A stretch of DNA of 64,000 nucleotides from Limnomonas spitsbergensis (Eukaryota; Chlorophyta; Chlorophyceae; Chlamydomonadales). Position 1 is the stretch's first letter, and each line of letters starts with the position of its first letter. The stretch covers positions 406,501 to 470,500 of the forward strand of contig JAYJMM010000124.1 of NCBI GenBank assembly GCA_037349105.1, in the 5' to 3' direction. The translations under genes were made by a program, and so were the position numbers. Positions 1 through 11,600 of the stretch are shown one piece after another. Under the pieces are notes generated by a model. The model did not search any database. It was not told where the DNA came from and worked only from the letters and a program-made list of their open reading frames with translations.

Positions 1-3000
1 AATGTGCTCATCAAGGTGAGTGGGGGAAGGGGGGAAGCCCTTAACCCTACACCCTCAGCCCTTGCTTCCCCAGCCTTAGCAACAGCGTGGCTAATGTGCT
101 CATCAAGGTGAGTGGGGGAAGGGGGGGAAGCCCTTAACCCTACACCCTCAGCCCTTGCTTCCCCAGCCTTAGCAACAGCGTGGCTAATGTGCTCATCAAG
201 GTGAGTGGGGGAAGGGGGGAAGCCCTTAACCCTACACCCTCAGCCCTTGCTTCCCCAGCCTTAGCAACAGCGTGGCTAATGTGCTCATCAAGGTGAGTGG
301 GGGAAGGGGGGGAAGCCCTTAACCCTACACCCTCAGCCCTTGCTTCCCCAGCCTTAGCAACAGCGTGGCTAATGTGCTCATCAAGGTGAGTGGGGGGAAG
401 GGGGGGAAGCCCTTAACCCTACACCCTCAGCCCTTGCTTCCCCAGCCTTAGCAACAGCGTGGCTAATGTGCTCATCAAGGTGAGTGGGGGAAGGGGGGAA
501 GCCCTTAACCCTACACCCTCAGCCCTTGCTTCCCCAGCCTTAGCAACAGCGTGGCTAATGTGCTCATCAAGGTGAGTGGGGGAAGGGGGGAAGCCCTTAA
601 CCCTACACCCTCAGCCCTTGCTTCCCCAGCCTTAGCAACAGCGTGGCTAATGTGCTCATCAAGGTGAGTGGGGGAAGGGGGGGAAGCCCTTAACCCTACA
701 CCCTCAGCCCTTGCTTCCCCAGCCTTAGCAACAGCGTGGCTAATGTGCTCATCAAGGTGAGTGGGGGAAGGGGGGAAGCCCTTAACCCTACACCCTCAGC
801 CCTTGCTTCCCCAGCCTTAGCAACAGCGTGGCTAATGTGCTCATCAAGGTGAGTGGGGGAAGGGGGGGAAGCCCTTAACCCTACACCCTCAGCCCTTGCT
901 TCCCCAGCCTTAGCAACAGCGTGGCTAATGTGCTCATCAAGGTGAGTGGGGGAAGGGGGGAAGCCCTTAACCCTACACCCTCAGCCCTTGCTTCCCCAGC
1001 CTTAGCAACAGCGTGGCTAATGTGCTCATCAAGGTGAGTGGGGGAAGGGGGGAAGCCCTTAACCCTACACCCTCAGCCCTTGCTTCCCCAGCCTTAGCAA
1101 CAGCGTGGCTAATGTGCTCATCAAGGTGAGTGGGGGAAGGGGGGAAGCCCTTAACCCTACACCCTCAGCCCTTGCTTCCCCAGCCTTAGCAACAGCGTGG
1201 CTAATGTGCTCATCAAGGTGAGTGGGGGAAGGGGGGGAAGCCCTTAACCCTACACCCTCAGCCCTTGCTTCCCCAGCCTTAGCAACAGCGTGGCTAATGT
1301 GCTCATCAAGGTGAGTGGGGAAGGGGGGGAAGCCCTTAACCCTACACCCTCAGCCCTTGCTTCCCCAGCCTTAGCAACAGCGTGGCTAATGTGCTCATCA
1401 AGGTGAGTGGGGGAAGGGGGGAAGCCCTTAACCCTACACCCTCAGCCCCTTGCTTCCCCAGCCTTAGCAACAGCGTGGCTAATGTGCTCATCAAGGTGAG
1501 TGGGGGAAGGGGGGGAAGCCCTTAACCCTACACCCTCAGCCCTTGCTTCCCCAGCCTTAGCAACAGCGTGGCTAATGTGCTCATCAAGGTGAGTGGGGGA
1601 AGGGGGGAAGCCCTTAACCCTACACCCTCAGCCCTTGCTTCCCCAGCCTTAGCAACAGCGTGGCTAATGTGCTCATCAAGGTGAGTGGGGGAAGGGGGGG
1701 AAGCCCTTAACCCTACACCCTCAGCCCTTGCTTCCCCAGCCTTAGCAACAGCGTGGCTAATGTGCTCATCAAGGTGAGTGGGGGAAGGGGGGGAAGCCCT
1801 TAACCCTACACCCTCAGCCCTTGCTTCCCCAGCCTTAGCAACAGCGTGGCTAATGTGCTCATCAAGGTGAGTGGGGGAAGGGGGGGAAGCCCTTAACCCT
1901 ACACCCTCAGCCCTTGCTTCCCCAGCCTTAGCAACAGCGTGGCTAATGTGCTCATCAAGGTGAGTGGGGGAAGGGGGGGAAGCCCTTAACCCTACACCCT
2001 CAGCCCTTGCTTCCCCAGCCTTAGCAACAGCGTGGCTAATGTGCTCATCAAGGTGAGTGGGGGAAGGGGGGAAGCCCTTAACCCTACACCCTCAGCCCTT
2101 GCTTCCCCAGCCTTAGCAACAGCGTGGCTAATGTGCTCATCAAGGTGAGTGGGGGAAGGGGGGAAGCCCTTAACCCTACACCCTCAGCCCTTGCTTCCCC
2201 AGCCTTAGCAACAGCGTGGCTAATGTGCTCATCAAGGTGAGTGGGGGAAGGGGGGGAAGCCCTTAACCCTACACCCTCAGCCCTTGCTTCCCCAGCCTTA
2301 GCAACAGCGTGGCTAATGTGCTCATCAAGGTGAGTGGGGGAAGGGGGGGAAGCCCTTAACCCTACACCCTCAGCCCTTGCTTCCCCAGCCTTAGCAACAG
2401 CGTGGCTAATGTGCTCATCAAGGTGAGTGGGGGAAGGGGGGGAAGCCCTTAACCCTACACCCTCAGCCCTTGCTTCCCCAGCCTTAGCAACAGCGTGGCT
2501 AATGTGCTCATCAAGGTGAGTGGGGGAAGGGGGGAAGCCCTTAACCCTACACCCTCAGCCCTTGCTTCCCCAGCCTTAGCAACAGCGTGGCTAATGTGCT
2601 CATCAAGGTGAGTGGGGGAAGGGGGGGAAGCCCTTAACCCTACACCCTCAGCCCTTGCTTCCCCAGCCTTAGCAACAGCGTGGCTAATGTGCTCATCAAG
2701 GTGAGTGGGGGAAGGGGGGAAGCCCTTAACCCTACACCCTCAGCCCTTGCTTCCCCAGCCTTAGCAACAGCGTGGCTAATGTGCTCATCAAGGTGAGTGG
2801 GGGAAGGGGGGGAAGCCCTTAACCCTACACCCTCAGCCCTTGCTTCCCCAGCCTTAGCAACAGCGTGGCTAATGTGCTCATCAAGGTGAGTGGGGGAAGG
2901 GGGGGAAGCCCTTAACCCTACACCCTCAGCCCTTGCTTCCCCAGCCTTAGCAACAGCGTGGCTAATGTGCTCATCAAGGTGAGTGGGGGAAGGGGGGGAA

Positions 3001-4190
3001 GCCCTTAACCCTACACCCTCAGCCCTTGCTTCCCCAGCCTTAGCAACAGCGTGGCTAATGTGCTCATCAAGGTGAGTGGGGGAAGGGGGGGAAGCCCTTA
3101 ACCCTACACCCTCAGCCCTTGCTTCCCCAGCCTTAGCAACAGCGTGGCTAATGTGCTCATCAAGGTGAGTGGGGGAAGGGGGGGAAGCCCTTAACCCTAC
3201 ACCCTCAGCCCTTGCTTCCCCAGCCTTAGCAACAGCGTGGCTAATGTGCTCATCAAGGTGAGTGGGGGAAGGGGGGGAAGCCCTTAACCCTACACCCTCA
3301 GCCCTTGCTTCCCCAGCCTTAGCAACAGCGTGGCTAATGTGCTCATCAAGGTGAGTGGGGGAAGGGGGGGAAGCCCTTAACCCTACACCCTCAGCCCTTG
3401 CTTCCCCAGCCTTAGCAACAGCGTGGCTAATGTGCTCATCAAGGTGAGTGAGGGAAGGGGGGGAAGCCCTTAACCCTACACCCTCAGCCCTTGCTTCCCC
3501 AGCCTTAGCAACAGCGTGGCTAATGTGCTCATCAAGGTGAGTGAGGGAAGGGGGGGAAGCCCTTAACCCCACACCCTCAGCCCTTGCTTCCCCAGCCTTA
3601 GCAACAGCGTGGCTAATGTGCTCATCAAGGTGAGTGGGGGAAGGGGGGAAGCCCTTAACCCTACACCCTCAGCCCTTGCTTCCCCAGCCTTAGCAACAGC
3701 GTGGCTAATGTGCTCATCAAGGTGAGTGGGGGAAGGGGGGAAGCCCTTAACCCTACACCCTCAGCCCTTGCTTCCCCAGCCTTAGCAACAGCGTGGCTAA
3801 TGTGCTCATCAAGGTGAGTGGGGGAAGGGGGGAAGCTCTTAACCCTACACCCTCAGCCCTTGCTTCCCCAGCCTTAGCAACAGCGTGGCTAATGTGCTCA
3901 TCAAGGTGAGTGAGGGAAGGGGGGGAAGCTCTTAACCCTACACCCTCAGCCCTTGCTTCCCCAGCCTTAGCAACAGCGTGGCTAATGTGCTCATCAAGGT
4001 GAGTGGGGGAAGGGGGGGAAGCCCTTAACCCTACACCCTCAGCCCTTGCTTCCCCAGCCTTAGCAACAGCGTGGCTAATGTGCTCATCAAGGTGAGTGGG
4101 GGAAGGAGGGGAAGCCCTTAACCCTACACCCTCAGCCCTTGCTTCCCCAGCCTTAGCAAACAGCGTGGCTAATGTGCTCATCAAGGTGAG
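1..4190 (+). repeat. Tandem array (~45 x 92/93 bp) of a complete micro-exon with both splice sites
   Basis: Each unit holds a pyrimidine-rich acceptor (CTTGCTTCCCCAG), a 34-nt exon-like core from CCTTAGCAAC to CTCATCAAG, and a consensus donor (AAG|GTGAGT), then a 58-60-nt intron-like spacer with a G-run and an AACCCTA motif. Unit length alternates between 92 and 93 bp because the G-run is six or seven bases. Read to end in phase 0, the core encodes LSNSVANVLIK, which would join in frame to the next exon at 5134. The last copy (exon about 4151-4185) has one extra A, making 35 nt, and a variant donor GTGAGA. The array runs off the left edge. It is probably part of the lipase gene downstream, but which copies are spliced cannot be seen. 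Long minus-strand frames here only reflect the repeat. Confidence 0.9.
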
Positions 4191-5133
4191 AGTGATTGTG
4201 GGTATACCGTACTGACACGATGAATTGGTGATACACTTGCGTTATACAAAAAAGCTCATGTATCACCGTGTCAAGTGCAGCGCGAACCATGCGGTATGCA
4301 AGGGCCCAATGTGGGTCCATGTGGGTAAATATAGGGTGAATCCAGGGGTATGCTTGTTGGCCACATCATTTGTTTCTTTAAGTGTATAAATGAAACAAAT
4401 AGTGTGGTTGGAAAAAGTGTATCGTTGTACTGTATGATTCGAAGCATCTTTCAGGGGGTAACTTGTACTGCGTGGCTTATCAGCGTGGCTATTTGGCTGA
4501 CAGGACCGTCAATCTGGGTTTAGGCTCACTTTGGCCTGTCACTACTCACCCCCCCGCCTTAAACCCTCATTCCTCAACCCTCCCTGTTCTCATACCCACT
4601 GATTTACTCTCATCCCTCAACCCTCATCCCACTACCCTCATCCCTCAACCCTCATCCCACAACTCTCATCCCTCAACCCTCATCCCACAACTCTCATCCC
4701 TCAACCCTCATCCCTCAACCCTCATCCCACAACCCTCATCCCTCAACCCTCATCCCACAACCCTCATCCCTCAACCCTCAACCCTCAACCCTCATCCCTC
4801 AACCCTCATCCCACAACCCTCATCCCTCAACCCTCATCCCACAACCCTCATCCCTCAACCCTCAACCCTCAACCCTCATCCCTCAACCCTCATCCCACAA
4901 CCTTCATCCCTCAACCCTCATCCCTCAACTCTCATCCCTCAACCCTCATCCCTCAACCAATATCATTCAAGTATCCACTCTCACCCCTCTCTTCCCATCC
5001 TAAACCCTCAACCCTCAAATCTCAACCCCAAACTCTGTTCCTCAACCTTCAACCCTCATCCATAAACCCTCATCCCTAAACCGCTCACCCCTCAGTCCCT
5101 CAGCCCCTGAACCCTCACCCCGATACCTCTCAG
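4191..5133 (+). repeat. Intron with degenerate telomere-like CCCTCAT/CCCTCAA array
   Basis: From about 4556 to 4970 the sequence is a 14-bp-type repeat (AACCCTCATCCCTC / AACCCTCATCCCAC), decaying to 5130. It makes a long pyrimidine-rich tract that ends at the CTCTCAG acceptor of the exon at 5134. Before it, 4230-4271 holds a 9-bp stem hairpin (GGTGATACA...TGTATCACC) and 4367-4402 another (ATTTGTTTC...GAAACAAAT). Frames across the array are compositional. Confidence 0.75.
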
Positions 5134-5693
5134 GCCATGCAGACAGAGCAGAAGTTTGCGCTTCATCTGCGCCCTCCCGCGGTGCTTCCCAGTCATGAGG
5201 TATGGCCGTCCGAAGCGGATCAAGACTCCACACTTCCCGCCACTTTGCCCCACACACCCTCGGCCCCCTCAACACTGCTTTCGGAGCTTTACGCCACCCC
5301 CGGCAGCGGCGACACTGGAAATGATGCTGCCGGCACATCCTGCCACAACACCGGCAGTACAGCTAGTACATTGGCTGCAGGACCTGCCGGGCCTGCCGCG
5401 GGCGCGGCAGCCCCGCGTGGCGGTGTGGCCGACAAGCGGGACGGGCGCCGCGACGCCCCGAGTGGTTACCACCCTGGCTGGCAGGGGAGCAGCGTATGTG
5501 CTTCAGCCGGCTACTACCCCGGCAGATCTGGGGATCCGACCAGCTACTACCCGGGCAGATCTCCGGATCCGACTAGCTACTACCCAGGCAGATCCATGGA
5601 TCCGACCGGCTACTACCCTGGCAGATCTGCGGATCCGGACAGCTCTGGATCCGATGCGGAGGACGAAGAGACAGAGGCACTCTTGGCATGCAG
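5134..5693 (+). CDS. Lipase gene exon with in-frame 36-bp coding minisatellite
   Basis: Bounded by CTCTCAG| and TGCAG|GTGCGC, phase 0 in and 2 out. It encodes a Ser/Thr/Ala/Gly-rich stretch, then four 12-residue repeats of the form YYPGRSxDPTS (about 5510-5640) and an acidic tail (SSGSDAEDEETEALLA). The repeat units carry BglII/BamHI-like AGATCT and GGATCC words. A second frame is also open through the exon, but the chosen frame is the one that joins both neighbours and has coding-like composition. ATG at 5137, in a GCCATGC context, is a possible start codon. Confidence 0.72.
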
Positions 5694-8600
5694 GTGCGCT
5701 AGTACAAGTCACACCAACGGCCCAGTGCAGTGCGCTAGTACAGTAGTGCAATGCGCTAGTGCAGGGATCAGGCATAGCTGAAATTGGCTGGATCCCTAGG
5801 GCAACGCGCTACTTTGTGTTTAGGGTTGAGGGTTTAGGGTCCCAAACCCTAAACCCTAAGGCAATGCACTTCTTTGTGTCGCATTGTCTGTTTGTTCACC
5901 CAAATGTATTTGTCGAACTCCAAAGTCACGCATTTCGAAAACAAACGTTTGATCGCTTTGAAACAATCAATGAGGAGCCTTGATTCCACAAGGCGTTTAG
6001 AAAGGCCTAAATTCCATAGGCCGAGCTCTGCTCCCAGCCCTCCCTGGCGCCAAGTCTCTTCTCCTTAACCCTAAACCCTAAACCCTAAACCCTAAACCTT
6101 CTCTGACAGGTTCCCCTGGTTAAAATCCTGAATCATCTCCCCTAAACATTCACTGTCAGGTTTTCTAGCCCCTAAACCTGAACCCTACAACCTGGACATA
6201 AAAGGGCAGGCCCTGTGATTGTGCCATGCATATTTTAGCCATGCGGATTTCACAGATGGGAGCAGGAAACAGTCTTCAAAAGGAAAGGAAAGGGGAAGAG
6301 GAAAAGGAAGGGAAGGGAATAATAAAGAAAATAATGGAAACGGTCGTCAATATCGATGCCTCCCCCGCATCAATCCAGTCCCCTTGTCTATTACTGGCAC
6401 AGGTCCTGCCGACCGGGTGAGCAAGCCAGCAATAAACTAGACACCGGCTTCTCGCGGACAAACGGGGACGCCCAGGCGGTGGCTGAGACGGCCCGGCGGC
6501 ACGGCGCCCTCATCGCGCCCGGCAGCCAGCACCAGGACAAGCCCTCGGTCTTCCCACACGCAAGGTCCACCTCCCTGGTTCCAGCAGATGCACCTGCGCA
6601 CGCGCCTGCTCGGGAACCTCCTCCCAGGCATGCCGGATCCAGGCAGGCTGGATCTGGGCATGCCGGATCCGGGCAGGATGGATCTAGGCAGGATGGATCT
6701 TGGCAGGCTGGATCCGGGCAGGCTGGATCCAGGCAGGATGGATCTGGGTTCGTCGAACCCAAGCAGGCTGAATCTGGGCAGGCTGGATCTGGGCAGCTGT
6801 CAGGCCAGGAGATGAAGAAGCGGGAGAATGGGGAGTTGACTGTTATGGGGGAAGCTGCAGGGCAGCTGCCACCCAGCCTCACAGGCGACAGCATCGGAGC
6901 CCTGCCCCTCAAGCTGGGGCATGCGTTCAGCAGCCCGCTTGCAGAAAGGTAAGCAGCAAGAAGGGAGGGGGGTTTCACTTGTGCATGCGGAGCTGCTGTC
7001 GACCTAGCCCCTGGGTGATAGTGGGGCCTTTTCCCTCAAGCTGGGGCATGCGTTCAGCAGACCGCTTGCAGAAAGGTAGGCAGCAACGGGGGAGGGGGGT
7101 TTTACTCGTGCATGTGGAGCTGCAGTCGGCCTAGCCCCTGGGTGGTAGTGGGAATCTGCCCCTCAAGTACCAGAAGTCCTGGGCCCTGAAGCTTCAACTT
7201 TGACCCTCAACCCCGACCATGAAACCTACACCACACACATAATTGTTCACCCTAAACCCTGAACATTGGATCCCATGAGGGCATTCAACCCGGGATCACT
7301 AGTAGCGAAAAAACGTGTTCACCCTTCCTGTCCACACTCAAACCGCCATTATAACCCAAACCCGCCATAAGCTTCAGCCCCCCTCCCCCCCTTTAGGGAG
7401 GTCTATGTAGGTGCCGGTGAGGATGGGCACCATGCACGCCGCGACATACGTAAGGAGGCCTTCTCCCTCCTGGACAAGGTGAGGGCTGGGATGCTGCTGA
7501 GGCACATCAACTGCTGAGGCACATCTCCTGCTGGCAGGGGGCAAGTGGACATGGGGTATGTGGGGGGTGGATGAAGGTTCATGTCCCGCGATGTGCTGGG
7601 GACTGAGCTGGGCATGTGGAGAAGCCAACCTTCTTTCTTTTGTATAAGGTAGGGGCTGAGTTGCTGCTGAGGCACATCTTCCTAGTCTCCTCCTCTCACC
7701 CTTCCTACCTTCTCATTCCACAGACCTTCCACGCCCTCAACATGGGCAACGTCTTGGATGATTTGCGGGAAGGCGCTACACAGCCCATGCAGCTATCTAT
7801 CCGCGAGATGGAGTGTGCTTGTGGGCATGCCTTGGGCGTGTATGGGGACCTGGATGTTTTTGTAGGTGAGTGTACCGTGGGATTGGGCGCCAACCGGGTC
7901 TCAAGTCGCCAGAATCAAAACGAGATTTGTTTTTGAAAGCCGCCCAGGACGCTGGAGTGTGTCTGTACGGTACTTTATAGTGTTTCATTGATGAGCTATG
8001 GAAGACGGGGGGGTAAGGGGTAAATGATTTTTTTACTACTGTGTTTTTTGTTTGGTGGGGTCAGGACTCAGGTCCCTCCCTCACCCCAAAATGCTATGCG
8101 GCTTAGCATCCTATGCCCTGGAAATTCTAATCCTTACAAACAAAGGGGGCGAAAAGCCATTGCCGCAGGGTCCCGGTGTTCACGACCCTGCCTCTTAGGT
8201 GAAGGGTTTAGGGTTTAGAGCACCTCTTTAAAACCTATCAACAGTGGCAGCCCTGTCAATATTGGCCATGCAGAGCCAAGAGACAGCATGCTTATCGCAC
8301 TTTTATGTATGCCATCACAGCATAAATTGAAGCGCAATAATAGATGCCGGACAGCGTGAATAATTGCGCTTTCATTTGCCTTTTACACGGTATTCAAGAA
8401 TGCAAGGGTGGCTTCTCGCTCGATCTGCATCATCACGCATTGCAGAGAACACATGTCGCTCTTTGACATGTGCGCCAATCTTTGCTCAGATGGCCAGCCA
8501 GCACCCCCATACATCTCTTCCCCATCCGCATCACACTTTCACACACATATCACACTATGTTCACACCCATGCTGCAGACGGGCAGCCAGCGCAGACGTTC

Positions 8601-11600
8601 TGCGACGCCATCTATAAGTTCTCGGGCGTCCCCAACCGCGACGTGTTGCTGGTCAACTGGAAGAGCGAGCCATTCCGTCCTGTTCACTATCTGGCCGTGG
8701 ACCGAGGCGCAAACAAGATCGTCATCTGCATCAGGTGATGGTTACGCTTTTGTTTCCAGTTCTTGGGTGTGGCCCCATTCGTGGTGCGTTGCTGGTCAAC
8801 TGGATGTGTGAGCCGCTCCGTTATGTTCACACTGTCTAGGGTTGGACCGGGGTGCAAAACATATTTAGATATGCAGCAGGTAAAGCTCAAAGATCATTTT
8901 GTGTGTCCTCAGAAGGCACCTCAACCCTTAACCCATCAACCTGAAACCCTAAACCCTTAATTCCAAACCCGAATCCCTCATACCTAATTCCTGAACCCTA
9001 ACCCCTGTGGGCCGGTTCACCCATTTTTCTTCCTGGCTATTGACCGCAGCGGGGAGGAGACGTGATCTTAATTGGTTAAAATGATGAACGGGGCGCCCTT
9101 AAATTGTACCTTGGGAAATGCTCATGTCAGCACAGCCTTACCGTGTTGCACCTTTTTCCACGGTTTCTCGTCCACACTGTGCCTTTACCCTAAACCCTTA
9201 TCACCTCCCCCCTCTTCCAAACACAGGGGCACGGTGGGCCATGCTGATGTCATCACGGACTTCATGTGTCGCCCTGTGTCCCACACTTTCTCGTCCACAC
9301 TACGTGGCAATGTGCACGACGGGCTGATGCAGGCTGCGCGTTATGTCATGTCGTCGGTGTGGAGCAAGCTACAGCTGGCATTGGCTGAGTCACCAAGCAT
9401 GCCCATCCTAGTCACAGGTGTGCGCTGGGCTGTCATTGATTCCACTCTTTGGCTGTATGTCCTGCCCTGCCTGCCCCCGGCTTTTCAAAAATCGAGGGGC
9501 AGATGCGTTCCGAATCCAATTCCAAATCTAGGGCACGTGGGGGATTGTGTTTGGATGGATGGAGCTCGGGGTCGATTCAGTATTTCGAGGGGAGCTGTAT
9601 AATTGAATTGCCTTGCCTACTCAAAATGAACTTTGGTGAGGGCTTGGGGGTCGAATTCAAATACTACAATTGTCAACGCCCGCTTCAGTCGTAAATGGTG
9701 TTTTCTGTCATTTTTGTCCTGTGCCTTATAGGAATAATTAATTCATACCTGAGGGAAGGCAATTCAAACTTATGGCATGGGTCCCCTGGTATTGCCATCT
9801 AAACTATTTCAGATATTGGTAAATTAATTTTATCTCTTGTATCTTAAAAATCGTGACAACATTTGTGTGGGGGGTCGTATAAGAAGAGCGCGTTGCCCAG
9901 GTTCTGGCGGGTCGCAGCACCATACCGTATATTTGATTTGCCTTCCCTCGGGTATAAACAAATGTTTCTTTTAGTGCTGCCCTCAGGGCAAATTATCGAC
10001 AAAAACTCTTAATTTCTGACTGAAAACTGGCGTATCCGCACACTGCCTAGTCCGCGTGATTGGGGTTGATCAGCGTTGAGGCGAGAAACCTAGTGGGAGG
10101 CATGTGCCTCCGTTTTACGGGCTCTTCTTCGACTGCAAACAACATTTGAGAAAGTGTGATGGAAAATGACATATTGAGAAGCGATGTAAGATTCAAGTCT
10201 TTGAAATACCTTCATCGGACGGTTCGTCTCAAAACCTGAATCCCTGACTATTTTACTCCCCAATTACCAAACCCTACCCTTGATCAGTTTGCACCCAACC
10301 TTAAAACCCTGCACCCTTGACCCTAAGTCCTCGATCCTCCACATAAAACCCTGCTTTCATGACCAGCTGGCCCTAGACCCCGGATCCTTGCCCCCCCCCC
10401 GATCCTGGACATCAAATCCCAGATCCTTGCCCCAAGCCCTCAGATCCTGGCCCTAAACCCCAGATCCTTGCCTCAAAATCTCAGATCCTGGCCTTAAACC
10501 CCAGATGCTTGCCCCAAACCCTCGGATCCTGGCCCTAAACCCCAGATCCTTGCCTCAAAATCTTAGATCCTGGCCTTGAACCCCAGATGCTTGCCCCAAA
10601 CCTAGGATCCTGGCCCTTAACCCCAGATCCTTGCCCTAAACCCTCAGATCCTGGCCCTAAACCCCAGATCCTGGCCCCAAACCTTCGGGTCCTGGCCGTA
10701 GGACCCGGATCCTGGCCCCAAACCCTCGGATCCTGGCCCCAGACCTCAGATACAGACCCAAACCCCCAGATCCTGGACGTCAAACCCAGGGTCCTTCATC
10801 AGCCGCCACCAAACCCTAGATCCAGGTCACTCCCAAGTGAGTCTGCGCGGCCACCCTGGCGGCCACCCGGGTTGCAATGCTGTCCCAAAGCCTAGACATG
10901 TTGGCCCCACCCACCCCATATCCCCCCTGAACCCTTAGCCCGGGATCCTTTACCACTGGATGCCCCAAACCCTGATCCAGGTCACTCCATGGGCGGCAGC
11001 ACCGCCGCCTTGGTCGCGATGCTGCTCCGAAACGACCCCCGGCTTCTCCGCCGGATCCAATGCAAGATCCGCGCGGTGTGCTTGGGTCCCGCCCCTATCC
11101 TGGACATGCAGCTGTCCACCGCATGCAGGAGCTACGTGGTCAGCCTCATCTTAGGTGAGGGATCAGAGTTGAGAGCTTGCATCCCGGATCTGAATCAAGA
11201 TCCGTGCGGTGTGCTGGATTCCCCCCTTTCAGGGGACGTGCCGCTGTCTGATCTTAGGTGAGGGTTGAGAGCTGGTATCCCAGATCCAATGCATGATCCG
11301 CACGGCATGCAGAAGCTTCAGGGTGAACCTGGGTTTGTCTTAAGGTTTAGGGTTTTTAAGCTAAGGGCTAAAGCTCCGGATCTCATGCAATTAAGGTCCA
11401 GAAAGAGTCTAGGTCTGGCCCCTTTTCTAGACATGCAGCTGTCGCCGTAGCATGCAAGAGCCATGTGGCCAGCCTGATCCTACATGAGGGTGTGGATGTA
11501 TTTATTTTCTAGGTGAGAAGCTTTTGATATGGTTCCACACTTCAACTGGACATGCAGCTGTCGCCACTGCGTGCACGAGCCATGTGGACAGCCCGATTCT

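Noticed and set aside
2640..4184. Minus-strand frames of 310 and 143 codons in the micro-exon array
   Set aside because: They follow only those stretches where the unit is 93 bp (seven Gs) and break when it is 92. The splice signals are on the plus strand.
4556..6098. Chromosome end or telomere
   Set aside because: The CCCTAAA-like runs are short and mostly degenerate, and coding exons continue on both sides. They are interstitial intron sequence.
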